Assembly: GCA_963691705.1 (NCBI GenBank)
Contig: OY829545.1
Span: forward strand, 14,397,569 to 14,461,568
Length of the DNA stretch: 64,000 bases
Source of the DNA: Viola odorata
Taxonomy: Eukaryota > Streptophyta > Magnoliopsida > Malpighiales > Violaceae
Reading direction: 5' to 3'
In this document: positions 36,026 through 48,496 of the stretch, in pieces
Numbering within the stretch: position 1 is the stretch's first letter
Layout: the number at the start of each line of letters is the position of its first letter
The notes under the pieces: generated by a model
Databases searched by the model: none
Told to the model about the DNA's origin: nothing
Seen by the model: the letters and a program-made list of their open reading frames with translations, nothing else
Position numbers and translations under genes: made by a program

Positions 36026-39000
36026 CTAAGCGATAAAATCAGCATACACAGATAAAATCATGTCACAGTCAAACTTTATCAAAATCGACATTTTTTTGGT
36101 AAAATAAAGTATTTTTAATCTTATTTAATAAAAAAATAAATTTAAATAGATTAATAGGTGGGTATGATACCACTGTCCATCTTAATTAAAATCCTACTTA
36201 TTAATATCCAGCCGTATTGTAAAGCAACAAACCATATAGTAGTACATTGGTTTGGGAAAAACAATTGGCACCGACATGAACAAGACATAAAACGCCAAAC
36301 CAAACCCATTTAATTCTCAAGTGCCGTATCATACAGTACATTATTAGTACGAGTGTGCATTTTTCTTTTCTCCAGGTTAATTTCGTACCACCATTTTTCA
36401 GTAAAAAAATATTCTTTTTAATTATAATCTTACATATTAAATTTTTAATTGGAATTCGTTTATTTTCTTTCAAGAATACCCATAAATCTATGAATTATTA
36501 TTTTTTATACCATCACGCATTTAAATATTATACAATTAAACATAATTAGGATAAAGGAATAAAATTTACTAAGGTAACCACCTTAAGTAAGTTGGTTTAG
36601 ATTAAACTACTAGTAAAAAATAATGGAGAGTAGGTACTAGTCTATGTCTTGCAATATTACTTGTTTAAAAGTGATGAACACAAATTAATTAAGCTAATTA
36701 ATAGCCTTATTTTTAGATAAGTTTATATAAGCATACTCACTTAAGAAATTAGAAAAATAATTAAGAGGATTTAGCATTTCTTGAATTTCTCCAAGTGATA
36801 AATCAACTAATTAATGGTTGGTCTAAAAAAGAAGGTACTCGAGTATAGAAACGAGTGTTTTAATCACTGGATAGAGTTTTAATGATGTTATAATTCTAAA
36901 AAATTATACTTACAATCCGGTTAAAACCCTCATTTTTATATACAAACGTTTTTATAATAGATAAACTCAAACACCAATAAAATGAGAAATATGATTACTT
37001 TGTTACCAAAGTAATTTTTCTTGTACTCCATCCATTTAAAATAGTAATTGTTTAGAGCTTTTGCTCAAAATAATTAACTATATATTGAGTGATTTCCTCT
37101 TTGTATTTTTAAAGATATGATTCTTTTTCTAGAAAAATCTCTCTCTCTAAAGATGTAAATTAAACACGGGTAAAATTGATAAGTATATTAAAACACCTCT
37201 TTGAAACTCTGCAAAACGACTACTATATATTGATAAACAAAAGATTATACCCAAGACAACTACTACACTAAAACGAATGGAGCAAATACTATATATATAT
37301 AATATTCATTAATTATAAAAAATATCATTTTAGCATTTTGCATACAAACAAACCAAGGAAGTGCATTTTAGTTTATTTTAATCTATTTGAAAAGAGAGAA
37401 ATCTTAGGAGTTAAAGAAATGTTAGTAAAGTTAAATAAAAACTTACCTAAATTAGTGTCAAAAGATATTTAATTTCAAAAATTATATTCTCCCTAAAATG
37501 ACTTTTTTTTTATGAAATTAACATAGAAAGTATATACTTCATTTTGTGAAAAAATCAAAGAATAATTTAAATCCAATAATAGAGTAAATCAGTGAGATAA
37601 ATGGAGAAAAATAATTGTTTGTTTAATCACTCATGTACTCGTTTTTTTTTTGTTAATTACTCCCTCATGTCATATAATTGATTGTTTGCCATTTGGAAAG
37701 ATGCCACAATAGTACATGTCATGACATGATACATATTTATATGCATTTAAGTTTTACGATCTCTCTAATGCGAAATTCCTAGAAAAAATGAAAACAATAG
37801 AGATCATATATGCATTCATGATTCAGTAGACAGTAGTACAGATGAATGTAAGAGCATAATAGCAGTTTAATGGAGTATGGAGTGGAGTGAAAAGGAGGTG
37901 AAAAGGATGGGAAATTGACTGGATTGGATTTCTTCTGGTATCCTATCCTATGAGTAAAGTAGTAGAGGATGATGATGGATGAGTGGGGCTGGATTTGGAC
38001 GTGACAAGGGATACATATTTATATGGTGCAATATTTTTAATTATTTACCAAAAAAATCGAAAACTGAAAACCAAAAACCGAAAACTAAAAACTGAAAACC
38101 GTCGAGGATAGGTATACAGTGCAATGCATGATTGCATATGCTCAATTAATGGAGCAGATTTAATTCAATAAATGAGGTGGTTGAAACCTGTGAATGCTTC
38201 GTTTTATTATCAACAATTAAATCCGATAGAGTCCGTATGTTAGGCTCACATGAGTCGGCATCTTTTTTTCTAACTTACAGACCATCATTGATCTGGTTAA
38301 TGTGCCGCAATTTGCATTTATAATTTATCACAAAACTTGAAAAATAGCGAGTTTACGATCGCAAGCTCACAAATTGAATTCAAAAAATTGTAAGCTTAAT
38401 CCAAATGTAAGGAAACTTAAACTTAAATTTAACCCGCATACTAGATTTTAAAAATGGTATTTTCAATAAGTAAAATTTCGAATTTGAATCTCATTTTCTA
38501 CATTTTGATTGATTAGGTTAATTTAATGTCCTGGACGTGGATTATGGTACAACTAGACTAGTCCTGTTTTTCCTGTCCACTGTTTGGTTTGGTCATGCAA
38601 TTGTGTAATTTTGATGTTGTGAAGATTTGAGTAGTCAGTTTCATCAATGCAACTTTCAAACTAGTTGCGAACTTGTGAATATACAGTTGGTTGGGTGCTT
38701 AACATAATCAAATTAAAGAGGGCAGATGGGAAAGTCTATCATGAATCATGATTATAGTCTCGAGAAAATGACGATGTGTGAGTCATCTCTTTTTAGAGTC
38801 TAATGATACTCGAACATAATTAATATTTTGCTCATTAGGAGCATAGAGTACCCTCGGCTACCGATTATGAATATATAACAACTCAGGATTTAAATAGTCT
38901 CACTCTCCAAGCAAAACACCATTAATTTATATCACTGTGCATGCAGTAATTACTTGTTGGTCAATCGACTAATAGTGTAATACTATTAGTCGTGACCCAA

Positions 39001-39270
39001 TGAGTTGAGTTGCTAACTAAACCATAAAGATGGATGCGAAGTCAAGTCTCTTCTGGTTGGAGCTGGGGATTTCAAGCTGAGGATTCATGACATTCAAGCA
39101 TTAATTAAGATTTGATATATGATAGCTCCCAAATGTCAAATTATTATATGTCAAAGGACAGTCAAGTTGGGCGGGAAGTACTTATAGCGGTTGGCCAAAC
39201 AACCCCTTAATATCCAATCCAAGCACAGAAGCATGCTTCAAAAGCCGAAAACTATTTTAGCTGTTTGGTG
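36026..39270. other. Gene-free AT-rich stretch
   Basis: AT-rich throughout. A probable MITE lies at 37026-37282, a lone MITE-like left terminus (tactccctcatgtcatata) at about 37658, and a short aaaaccgaaaactgaaaacc simple repeat at 38050-38100. No gene is supported. Confidence 0.4.
37026..37282. mobile_element. Possible decayed MITE
   Basis: The left end ctccatccatttaaaatagt pairs imperfectly with the right end read on the other strand, ctccattcgttttagtgtag. It is 257 bp. TA is present on the left, but the right flank is CA, so the target duplication is not intact. Confidence 0.45.
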
Positions 39271-39701
39271 ATTGTTCATATTTCCCTCAGAAGAACTACT
39301 ACGGTCGAAATTACCTCGAGGTAAATTCTCAATAGAAGCATTTTTGAACATTGGATCCATCCTAGAGGAAAAGAACAAACCTCGATCCAGAACAGACAAG
39401 CATCAAGTAACTTTGATTTCGGGAACGAGAGGTCTATATACCGCTCTATATACCTCTGTAGCACATACCTGGATCGAATCATTGCATTATCCTTCATTGA
39501 TCTACCATTACCTACCACTAAGAACTAACATAATCACTATCGAGGTAGTAGAAGCAAAAGCTGAACTGACTTCAGCCTATACCTACATTACGATGATTCC
39601 TACTCTTACCAATGAATTGAGAATGGAAAGCCAAGCACGAACTACAGACCAGGCAATGACAACTTTGACGAACAAGGAATCAGACGATCTTGCACAGTCC
39701 A
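39271..39701. other. GC-richer stretch, probably 3' flank of the DUF724 gene, carrying an unexplained ORF
   Basis: This stretch is visibly richer in G and C than its left flank. On the plus strand it opens a 162-codon ORF (39272-39760) that resembles no family I know and overlaps the last coding bases of the minus-strand gene. The simplest reading is 3'UTR of the DUF724 gene. A fragment of other origin, such as organellar or retroelement DNA, is possible but not demonstrated. Confidence 0.3.
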
Positions 39702-42700
39702 TCAGGGCAATTTCCAAGGGGCTGCGGCTAATTTTTCAAAATCATGTCTGGCATTGTTAAGGCGACTATTCGCAGCGTCTGCACGCGTCTGCCACTCAGA
39801 AATCTCGTGATCCTTAGCCTCCACTTTTGATTTGGCTGCTGCGAGTTCACACTGTAACTCCATTATCTTCTCTTCAATATCATTCACGACCCCATCCAGT
39901 ACTCTTCTTACATCAGTATGCTCTCTTACTTGAGTTTCAGCATCTTTTGATTCATTCAGCAGCTCTCCTTCCATATCTTTCATTGATAACAATTCATTCA
40001 CGCGACCTTGTGGTATGAGGATATCAAATCCATGCTTCTCCAAATCCACAAGACTCTCCAAAGTACTCTCAAATATGCTTCTGGGATCATCAAATTGAAG
40101 AAAGCATATCTTCTCAACCAAACTTGCAAATGTTACCATAATACCAATGGCTGATCCCTCACGATACTCCTCTTTACATTCAGACAAAGGATGGAAATGT
40201 GGATTCTGTGGCACAGTTTGGAACACTTCGAGAGTTTCAATTGTTTTCCAAATTGGTGACTTCTTTACGAAAGGTGTAATCTGAGTTTGATTTCCGGTTA
40301 ACGAGGCATTGCTAACTGTACAAGGTTCCAGCGGTACAACTTGCCTCTCCCTTGTCTCATCCAATCCAGTCGCAGCTTCACCAGAAGATAATCCTGAACA
40401 TAAAGTAATTACAATCAAACTAGTGGCTATAAAATGGAGTGAATTTGAATGTTTTATAGTAACTTACGAGAGTCTTCAACACTTGTTGAAGAGTGTATTC
40501 CCCCACACCATGTTGATAGAGGTTTATCATCATCAGCCAAGTCCATTGGCACTCCAGCAGAGGCCTCATCAGCATCCTTTGTCATGCTGTCTGTCTCAGA
40601 AACTCTAGTGTTCGCTCTGGGTTCATTTTCAACAACTACACATACCAAATTCTGTTAAGTTCAGGACAAAATAGAGACGGGTCAATTTATATAAGCATGT
40701 GCATGTAAATGTGCCTACATCCATGCCTGTGAGTGTGAACAAAAGTGAGCTGTGACTTCCCTTGCTCCCATCTCTCCTATGGTTAAAAAGGAACAGCACG
40801 GGAAGCCAAGAAGAGAGTTACGTGCATATTGGCAATAGGCACCTTTGGTAGAAAAAAGACGGGTACCATTTAACCGGGTACAAGAAAGCAACTATTGCAG
40901 CATCTACCTTGCTAAGACAGGAAATAGAACAAACATGCAGCAAAATGGCAGCACAGAACTTAGGAAAGAATCCCACCTAGTCACCCTATAGAAGTCACTA
41001 TGAAAGCGGTCGCCTACCACACGGACTAGGCCCACCCTGTCAGTCCAGAGTGAGCATCAATGTCTACACATGACTACACAAAATAGGTTTAAGTCAGCTA
41101 CAAGAAACAACTACTGCATTGTCTCCCTAACTAAATGATTTAACGCAGACCACAGAACAAATGAATGCCTACACAGAACAAACATAGCAATGAAATGGCA
41201 ACTCTGAACCTAAGAAAGAAATGCCAACTAATGACTCTAGAGAAGTCATATTAAACCAGTTTGATACCACAAGGGATGAGCCCAATGTCCAAGGTGAGCT
41301 CCGCTGGCAACCACCTACTGAAGTAATAGTTGCAATCAGAAAGGGTACTTTCCCACAACGATAGGGATCACGAGAAAATCGGGGTGCGGTTTTGGAGGAG
41401 GCAGTCTTTTTGAGACAGATTCAGTTTTTTGCCTAACAATTTCACAATAGTTTCATTTGGCAACGACTATTTCTTTGCTGGGTTTACCTAATTGCATAAT
41501 AAATCAGAGATCCCTTTACCTTTGGCAAGAATCAAATGGTATGGGTAGCTGAAATAACTTTAAGGAGTTGATCTCCTCCTACCTTTAGATTCCACAACTA
41601 CCTGCACTGGCAATTCACTTCCATTACTTGTATGGTCTTCCACAGCCATTTCATCAGCAATATCTCCAGCAACATGAACTTCCATACCTGCAGTGCAATA
41701 GTATTTATAGTGTATCCCAGACCAATAAAAGGACATTGCACAGCCATGGGTTGAGATTTAAAGGTTTCATATACCAGCCTCTGAAACCCCCGGGGCTATT
41801 CCTACAATTTTACGTGGTCTTCCACGTTTTCTTCTTTGACTGCCTCCTCCTCCACTTTTCAGCATATTATGTTCCTGCACAAGAGGCAATATACTGAAGT
41901 TGGTACAGTCAAAGAACAATAGGGATGACAAGCCAGTATTGGGCCCTTTGTCTCATATTGGAATGAAAATTAATCAAAGTAGAATTCCAATATTAAAATC
42001 ACGGGCAACCAAAGCCTAGCACGATTAGTCAAAGGTGAGTGGAACAAGGTTAGGTACTTGTTATTCAATGTATTAAGGCCTCTATGATGAAGCCTAACAA
42101 AATTGTAATTCAAAAATCCTTAGATTCCTTACACTTCAGCTCCACCCTTTAATACATCCAATGGGCAGTGACAGCAATCTACCTTGCTTATAAAGATTCC
42201 CAATGAATTTGCAATAGATTTTATTTCTTTTAAGCTTTACTCCATTTAGAAACACTTCACGAACATAACTACGGGGCCTATATAACAAATTTAACAAGAA
42301 TACTAGCAAGAGTTAATGGCTGACAGTACTATATGGTCAGGGGAAAAATGCCAATGACCATAAAGAGATGTGTTATGTCACGTGAAGTAAAGTATATAAA
42401 TTGTTGAAGCCATTCAGCATTGGCCATCACTAAGCTGTCTCATTCTGAATAGTGTATGTTCATACTAATTTTTACCTAGACAGACAGAATCCTCCCTACA
42501 TTCTCGAATAGGTAATCAAATGCAACTCACTTACCACTTTCTTTTCTCCTATTAAATCATTTAAATTCTTCTTCTGTTGACGTTTACCAGGACGTAAACA
42601 ACCCTTTCCCATAGCTTCTAAACCTATGATGATGGGAACTTCAACTCTAGTTTTACTCTCACTTTCTGTAGCTTGTACACTTACGATAACAGGGAGTTCA

Positions 42701-45700
42701 ACTGCTCTTCTAATATCTTCACTCTGCTTGATGTCTTTAGCAGCACCAGCAGCATCCACTGGAAATGACTCCACATAAATGTCCCCTAAAAGAAAACAAG
42801 AGGTAAACAATTGAATGCAGAAGAATAAGGAACCTTTACCTGGTGCTGAATGCAAAGAAAGTTCAATAAGTGATTTGATGGGTCTGGTTCTCATGGTTTC
42901 ATCATCTGCATGACTGTCAAGCTCAACAAAGTTTTGTCTCTTATTATTCTGTAGAAGTATACAAGCTATCAGTTGAAAACTTGAAATAATGTCATAAGAT
43001 AAATAAAACTGACAACATATAAAGGAAAACTTACTAACAGCATCTATGTCATTAATTTAACAGAAGAGATGTGTAAATCAGTAGTCTATTATGATCCCAG
43101 TAGCCTGATACAGCTTTGGGTAAGAAAACACTCATGTCTACATGCATCAACTAAAAGCTCATTGCTATGGCCGTGAATTTTTTGAAGCTAGATTTATAAA
43201 TTTAATGGACCCAGCATAGTTCATAAAATTGTAAATTCGGTTGGCAGTAATGTTTAACGATTCTCAAGCTTAAAAATTGAGATGCAGAAAGCTGTAGACC
43301 AATCAAACTCAATACAGTGCATTCTTGATAGTCATACATGGAGAAGAACTAAAAGAGGGATTTAAGAAAAAGTATTCAACTTACAGTCATCCTCCCTGTA
43401 GATGGGCTTTGCATTTTTGCAGTGGGCGGATCAAGTTTTGGCGAGAACATGGATTTCTTAGCTGCTGTTTGTTGAATAAAACTACAAAAGTTCATTCTAC
43501 TTGACATTTCAGCAGGCATCTTCTTAGATTGCAATGGTGTAACAGATAATGGTGCCATGGAAGCATCTCTTTCAGTTGATCTTTTGGAAGGGTAAGGGTG
43601 CAGGTCATTACCACTAGGAGCAGTTAACTTTATCTTCTTGTTGGTCGATGGCAAAGAATAAGAAGTATCTTCAGTAGTTGGGTGCTCCATCAGATTGATT
43701 CTCTTTTGGGAACAGGGACCTTCCTCTACAGTATTGTCTTTGGCAACACATGGCTTCTCAAGTTCCAAATTCACTTCAGGGTTTTCATTGCCACTTTGAG
43801 CAACAGCCGACTGTTCTTGCTTAACAACCACAGCTCCCTGAAACAAAAAATCAGGTAATAAGCTACTAAAAGGTGAATGGGAAGTTTCTATCATGCTTTT
43901 TTGGCTTCCTAACACCAAAAGCAATTATCCAAAAGAATCTTTGCTTCCTAGATGCCAAACTGCAACTGCAAAACAAACCAAAGTGATACCTAAAAGCAAT
44001 ACCAAACAGCCATAGTCCTAACTTCTGTTATCATCAGATTCACGATGCACATGAGGATGATACCATTTTCTAGTTTCTTTTTTTTCTAACCATTCCATAG
44101 CAACAGGTGATTTCTATATGGAAACCACCAAAAAAGAAGAATATATCATACCTGGGATGTAGTGACCCATTTTCCATCAAGCCAATCAGCATGGGGCCTT
44201 ATTTCTGAGTGACTAAGTTCCTTGTCCTCATTTTCCTGCTTAAAAAAGACATTGTACCTCCTGCCAGCAAGAAGTTTTGTAATTACTCCAGCTCGCCAGC
44301 CAAAATCATAGGGAGCATCCACCTTATCAAGCAACTCGTAATCCCTGTCTGCGTAATGGGGAGGAGTGGGTCGAATGTGGAGAGAATCTACTGTCACTTT
44401 CAATTCTCCACGGTCACCGTTATTTGTGCTTATACACTTCACAAAATAAGTTTGATCTCCATTTTCTCTAATGACAACTGCAGGGAACCAAGCATCATGC
44501 ACATTTTCTCTGTCAAGATTAACTTCAACAACTGTTCCTGAGCTAAAGGCTGACCCTGTCATTTGCTTTAGAAATGAAGTAGAATAACCAAATCACTTAA
44601 TGGCACATAAGTTAATGAGCTAGCATACGTCATTGACAGTAGGAGCAAAATGACATAGACTTATCAGGGGTACTGTGAAGTCAATATATAAATAAACACA
44701 TAAAGGTCTGCATATTACCATGCCAGTTATGGGAAACAGGAGTACATAAATCCAATGACTTAAAACATATTTGCCGTAGTAAGGACACAAAGATATGACA
44801 TAGCTGGAAAATAAAAGGGACAGAGCAGTCATTACAGGCCTGGACAAGTGCAGGAGACTCATCATATTTTTTTGCAGAATCATATTATCCTCAACACCCG
44901 AATTCTAAACACTGAGCAGAATAATTCAATTTCAATACTAAATCATTCACTTTTCCACGTAGGAACAATATCCAAACCACTTTCTGCCACTCCCTGAGAT
45001 GTGGCAAACCCTAGGAGAGCGAAGACCAAAGCTAATAAGGGTTCACATTGCACCCCATAAGCACCAAGCCTTTTGAAAGGCATCAATTTCGTGGTTCTAA
45101 AACTTCAGAATATATGGTAAAACAAAGTTCAAATTGAATAAAGCACAGAACAGGGACAGGGCTCAATTTCAAAAATCCAAGATCTTTTTTTTATAAATAA
45201 TAATAATAGTAGTAATGATAGAGACAGAGACGGTGTAAAACAACTCAGAAGGCGGAGAATAAAGCATCAAAATGGGGTGCAGACACAACACTGAATTGAC
45301 ATGCAAACAAGTTGGCCCTCAAAATTCAGAATGGCATCCACCAATTTAGACATGCAAAGCTAGACAAACTCAAAATCATCCGTTAAGACACTAGAAATGA
45401 AAGTTAGATGGGCATACCGGTAAGTTAGGTCGGAGCCAAACCCCCTTAACCCAATCCCAGTGCAAGCGCATCTCTTGGGCATCAAAATCAAGAACATCAG
45501 ATGTGATTTCAAAATAGATTCTGTATCTACGACCTGGAAGAAGAACCTTCCTCACAACACCAGTCCACCACCCATCTTTATACCTAGCATCAACAAGATC
45601 GTTCTCTTTGAAAACCCCATTAGCTGAGTAGTGAGCAGTAGGAGGCAGAGGCCGTATGAAAGTAGGGTCGACGTGTTCAGTCAAAGGCGAGAAGCCATTA

Positions 45701-45906
45701 TCAGCTACCAGGGTCTTGTACTCAACAAGGGCCTTTTTCCTCTTCCTGGATGAAGATTTCGACGGGTACTCCAAAATGGAGGCGGAATACCAGGCGCCGC
45801 GAAACCCTTCTTCGTCGCTGCTTACTTCAACTTCTTGACCTTTGATGAAATGGAAGGTGGGTGGGAGGAGTTGAGTATGAGGGTCAGAAGAACCCAAGCA
45901 CGCCAT
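39702..45906 (-). CDS. Agenet (Tudor-like) and DUF724 domain protein with an AT-hook
   Basis: Plant-specific DUF724 (DUF1-DUF10) family, thought to bind chromatin or RNA and interact through the DUF724 domain. Nine exons, 5' to 3': 45418-45906, 44152-44565, 43385-43837, 42840-42948, 42535-42785, 41775-41874, 41583-41687, 40468-40635 and 39702-40393, in phase, 926 residues. Exons 1 and 2 each encode an Agenet pair: FIKGQEVEVSSDEEGFRGAW with DLVDARYKDGWWTGVV, and GTVVEVNLDRENVHDAWFPA with DKVDAPYDFGWRAGVI. The middle is low-complexity. Exon 41775-41874 carries the AT-hook core KRGRPRK. The last exon holds DUF724: PFVKKSPIWKTIETLEVFQ, GIMVTFASLVEKICFLQFDD, a coiled coil, and ARHDFEKLAAAPWKLP at the C-terminus. 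It probably corresponds to the Arabidopsis At2g47220/At2g47230 genes. Divergent from NFU1 with ~750 bp between starts. Confidence 0.88.
40868..41290. repeat. Diverged ~215-bp tandem duplication inside a DUF724-gene intron
   Basis: Copy 1 (about 40868-41040) and copy 2 (about 41085-41290) share the order tacaagaaa, caactaytgca, cagaacaaac, aaatggcarc, ctgaac/agaac-tta/ctaagaaaga, then agaagtca and accaca. Both lie in the 947-nt intron between exons 41583-41687 and 40468-40635. Confidence 0.6.
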
Positions 45907-46220
45907 GAAAGTTTTCTTTTTTAGACGGGGGAGGGGGGCATGGAAGGGAATTTTGGCAGAATGGTTGGTAAAATAAGAGTGGTGGGTGGGACTGCCATTT
46001 TGGGCAAGAACAAGTGGTGGTGAACTGGTGACGATCTCCTTTCTTTCTTAATGGAGTAGTAAGTCTTAATTTTATTGGGCGGGATTTTGTGTTGGGTTGG
46101 GAATTGGGAATTGTGCATTATGAATCTTTAAGCAAGTGGATAGCGTGCTTAATTGTGTTTTAGAGATGTTGATGACGTGTGTGTTTAAGAATGGATTAGC
46201 TGACAGGCAATTACTACATA
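45907..46220. promoter_or_regulatory. Promoter side of the DUF724 gene
   Basis: About 300 bp upstream of the minus-strand start, part of the divergent spacer shared with NFU1. The first 150 bp is purine-rich on the plus strand. No TATA box is obvious. Confidence 0.35.
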
Positions 46221-46438
46221 CTCCCTCTGTCCATAATTAATTGACGCGTGTAGTGTAAACACACATTTTGAAAAAATCGGATGACTCACTATTTAACCCA
46301 AAAAATTTCGTACTTTTTTTCAAACGTACATACGTCTGAAAAAAATTCGGGGCAAAATTGTCTTAAATAGTGAATCATCCGACTTTTTCAAAATACGTGT
46401 CTATATTACATGCATCCATTAATTATGGATAGAGGGAG
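46221..46438. mobile_element. Stowaway-type MITE in the DUF724/NFU1 divergent promoter
   Basis: 218-bp element flanked by TA (46219-46220, 46439-46440). Termini are ctccctctgtccataattaa and, inverted, ctccctctatccataattaa. The interior includes tgactcactatttaaccc and its near-inverted partner. It ends about 215 bp upstream of the NFU1 start codon. Confidence 0.9.
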
Positions 46439-46653
46439 TAGTAATTAATGTACTGTCGCATGTCATTTTAAAATTAATATATGTAAAAAAATTAGGAAAA
46501 AACGCTTGAATTTCGTCCACACACAAAAAAATTGTTAGTTTTGTTTCATATTCACCCCCCAATCTTCTCAAAAACATCATACAGCCCCTTTCAGAAGTTA
46601 TGTTCATTTCTCCTCCGTCCGACACAGCCTTTGCCGCTCACACGACGCAAACA

Positions 46654-47819
46654 ATGGCGTCCATGAATTCCTCGCCACTATTCAGAGTTCCACTTTCTTG
46701 TCCCCATGTCTCTTTCGATTCCTACCAATACCCACAATCCATAACCTTAAAGCCTCCAAGCAAGCGACTCGCTACAAGGAAAACTGTTTTGTCTTACAGA
46801 ACGGCCATAAAAGCCACTAGCGCAAGCGCATCCACTGGTTCACCATCTCCAGGACTTTACTCCGCCCAGAAATTCGAACTCACCGCTCAAAACGTTGACC
46901 TGGTTCTTGAAGATGTCCGCCCTTACTTGATTTCTGACGGTGGAAACGTCGACGTCGTGTCGGTCGAAGATGGTGTCGTCTCTCTTAAACTCCAAGGTAA
47001 TTTCACTCCTATTTGAACTTCTATTTTTGTGTGTAAAGATGGTTGAAAATTGTCAGTTCCTTTTATTACTCTTTGTAGCTAATGGGTTGTATAGCTTTTT
47101 GAGATTTGTCTTTGTTTTTTTGTTAACTTAACATTTTGCAGACTAATGCTCATTTAACATCTTATCTAACAAAAATGGATAAAAATCTTAACGTTGGTCT
47201 ACTTCGCGGGCAAGTGTATATGTTTCTCAAACAGGGATTGAATTCCACACCTAAACTGCAAATCTAGAAGTTATTCCTGATAAATTTGGTACTATGAGCA
47301 TATATTGATGGTTTGTCTTTGAGGTGAGGCAGGATGGAGTTTTACTTTTCTAAGATGAATTCCAAGGAGGGACTTAACATTTAATGCGTTGAATGGATGA
47401 ACAGGAGCGTGCGAGAGTTGTCCTAGCTCAACTACAACAATGAAAATGGGGATTGAAAGAGTTCTGAAGGAAAAGTTTGGGGATGCGATTACAGATATTT
47501 GCCAAGTATACGATGAGGAAGTAAAAGAGATTACTGTGGAGGTAAGTTGTCTTCTACTAATTTAAACAATCCATAGCTTAAAGAGTTCGCTTTAGGTTAA
47601 TGATCTTGATATGATATTGTTGAACTGTAGGCAGTGAATAGTCATCTGGACATACTGAGGCCTGCCATTAAAAACTTTGGTGGGAGTGTGGAAGTACTAT
47701 CAGTTGAGGGTAGTGAATGCCTTGTAAGATATACGGGGCCAGAGTCTATTGGGTCAGGAATCAAAGCAGCAATCAAGGAGAAGTTCCCAGATATTGTAAA
47801 TGTTGTGTTTGCTGTCTAG
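46654..47819 (+). CDS. NFU1: NifU-like Fe-S cluster scaffold, plastid NFU1-type
   Basis: Plastid NFU proteins assemble or carry Fe-S clusters for stromal and thylakoid targets. Three exons, 46654-46996, 47405-47541 and 47631-47819 (phases 1 and 0), encode 222 residues. Residues 1-70 are Ser/Thr/Arg-rich, acid-poor and begin MASMNSSPLF, a typical chloroplast transit peptide. The first NFU domain has LVLEDVRPYLISDGGNVDVV and the cluster-binding CxxC at C117-E-S-C120 (GACESCPSSTTTMKMGIERV). The second, degenerate NFU domain (VNSHLDILRPAIKNFGGSVE) lacks a CxxC, as in plant plastid NFUs. The sequence after CxxC fits NFU1 better than NFU2/3. An in-frame ATG at 46600 would add 18 residues; I prefer 46654 because it opens a standard transit peptide. 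Convergent with the INSIG-like gene. Confidence 0.9.
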
Positions 47820-48496
47820 TTAACGCTTGATATCTGAAAAATCAAATCTTGGTAATTATGCTTATAGACAGCCTATGGGAAGACTGCTTTTTGATGCATA
47901 ATTTTAGCTCACACGAAGCATATCTGTGTATCATTGTTATCCTTTAGATATAAACACGTCTACAAAAGAGCTATCCTCTTTGACGCTTGCATTCTTGGTG
48001 CACAGGTCCTTTTGAGACCTGCACAAGTTATCATATTTTAACTTATTTTTTAGTGGTAAATGAATATATTTGCTCTCCAACCATCATATCTTGCGCTTTC
48101 ACTAATTTTATTCTGTTTACGATCATGTTTCTCTGTAGATTCTATGTTGTTTGGATTTTCTTGTTAGCTGTGTATTCACTCTCATCGCACCACTGGGTGT
48201 GTTTTGTTATGGTGTAGTCCGTGTGTTCGGCTCACATTCTGCCCATTTAGGAGACTTGACCTCTAGGACCAGCAGGGCTTGCAATGAAAAATGAAAAAGT
48301 AAATTCACTTTTCGTACATTAAACAGACTCCATTCATTTTATAGTGCTTGCTGTACACAATTCTAGTTCCTGTCGCAATGAAAAATGAAAAAGTAAATTC
48401 ACTTTTCGTACATTAAACAGACTCCATTCATTTTATAGTGCTTGCTGTACACAATTCTAGTTCCTGTCGTGGTTGGATCCCATCTTGTCCCTGACC
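47820..48496. other. Convergent 3' spacer between NFU1 and INSIG-like genes
   Basis: It holds the 3'UTRs of both genes and the 94-bp tandem duplication described separately. No other gene. Confidence 0.5.
48281..48468. repeat. Perfect 94-bp tandem duplication
   Basis: Copies at 48281-48374 and 48375-48468, both starting gcaatgaaaaatgaaaaagt and ending ctagttcctgtc, look identical by eye. The second copy ends 28 bp before the stop codon of the INSIG-like gene, so both lie in its probable 3'UTR. Identity suggests a very recent event or an assembly artefact. Confidence 0.88.

Noticed and set aside
45391..45417. Extension of DUF724 exon 1 past 45418
   Set aside because: A good donor (CCG|GTATGC) and phase-0 continuation to the second Agenet exon show this is intron.
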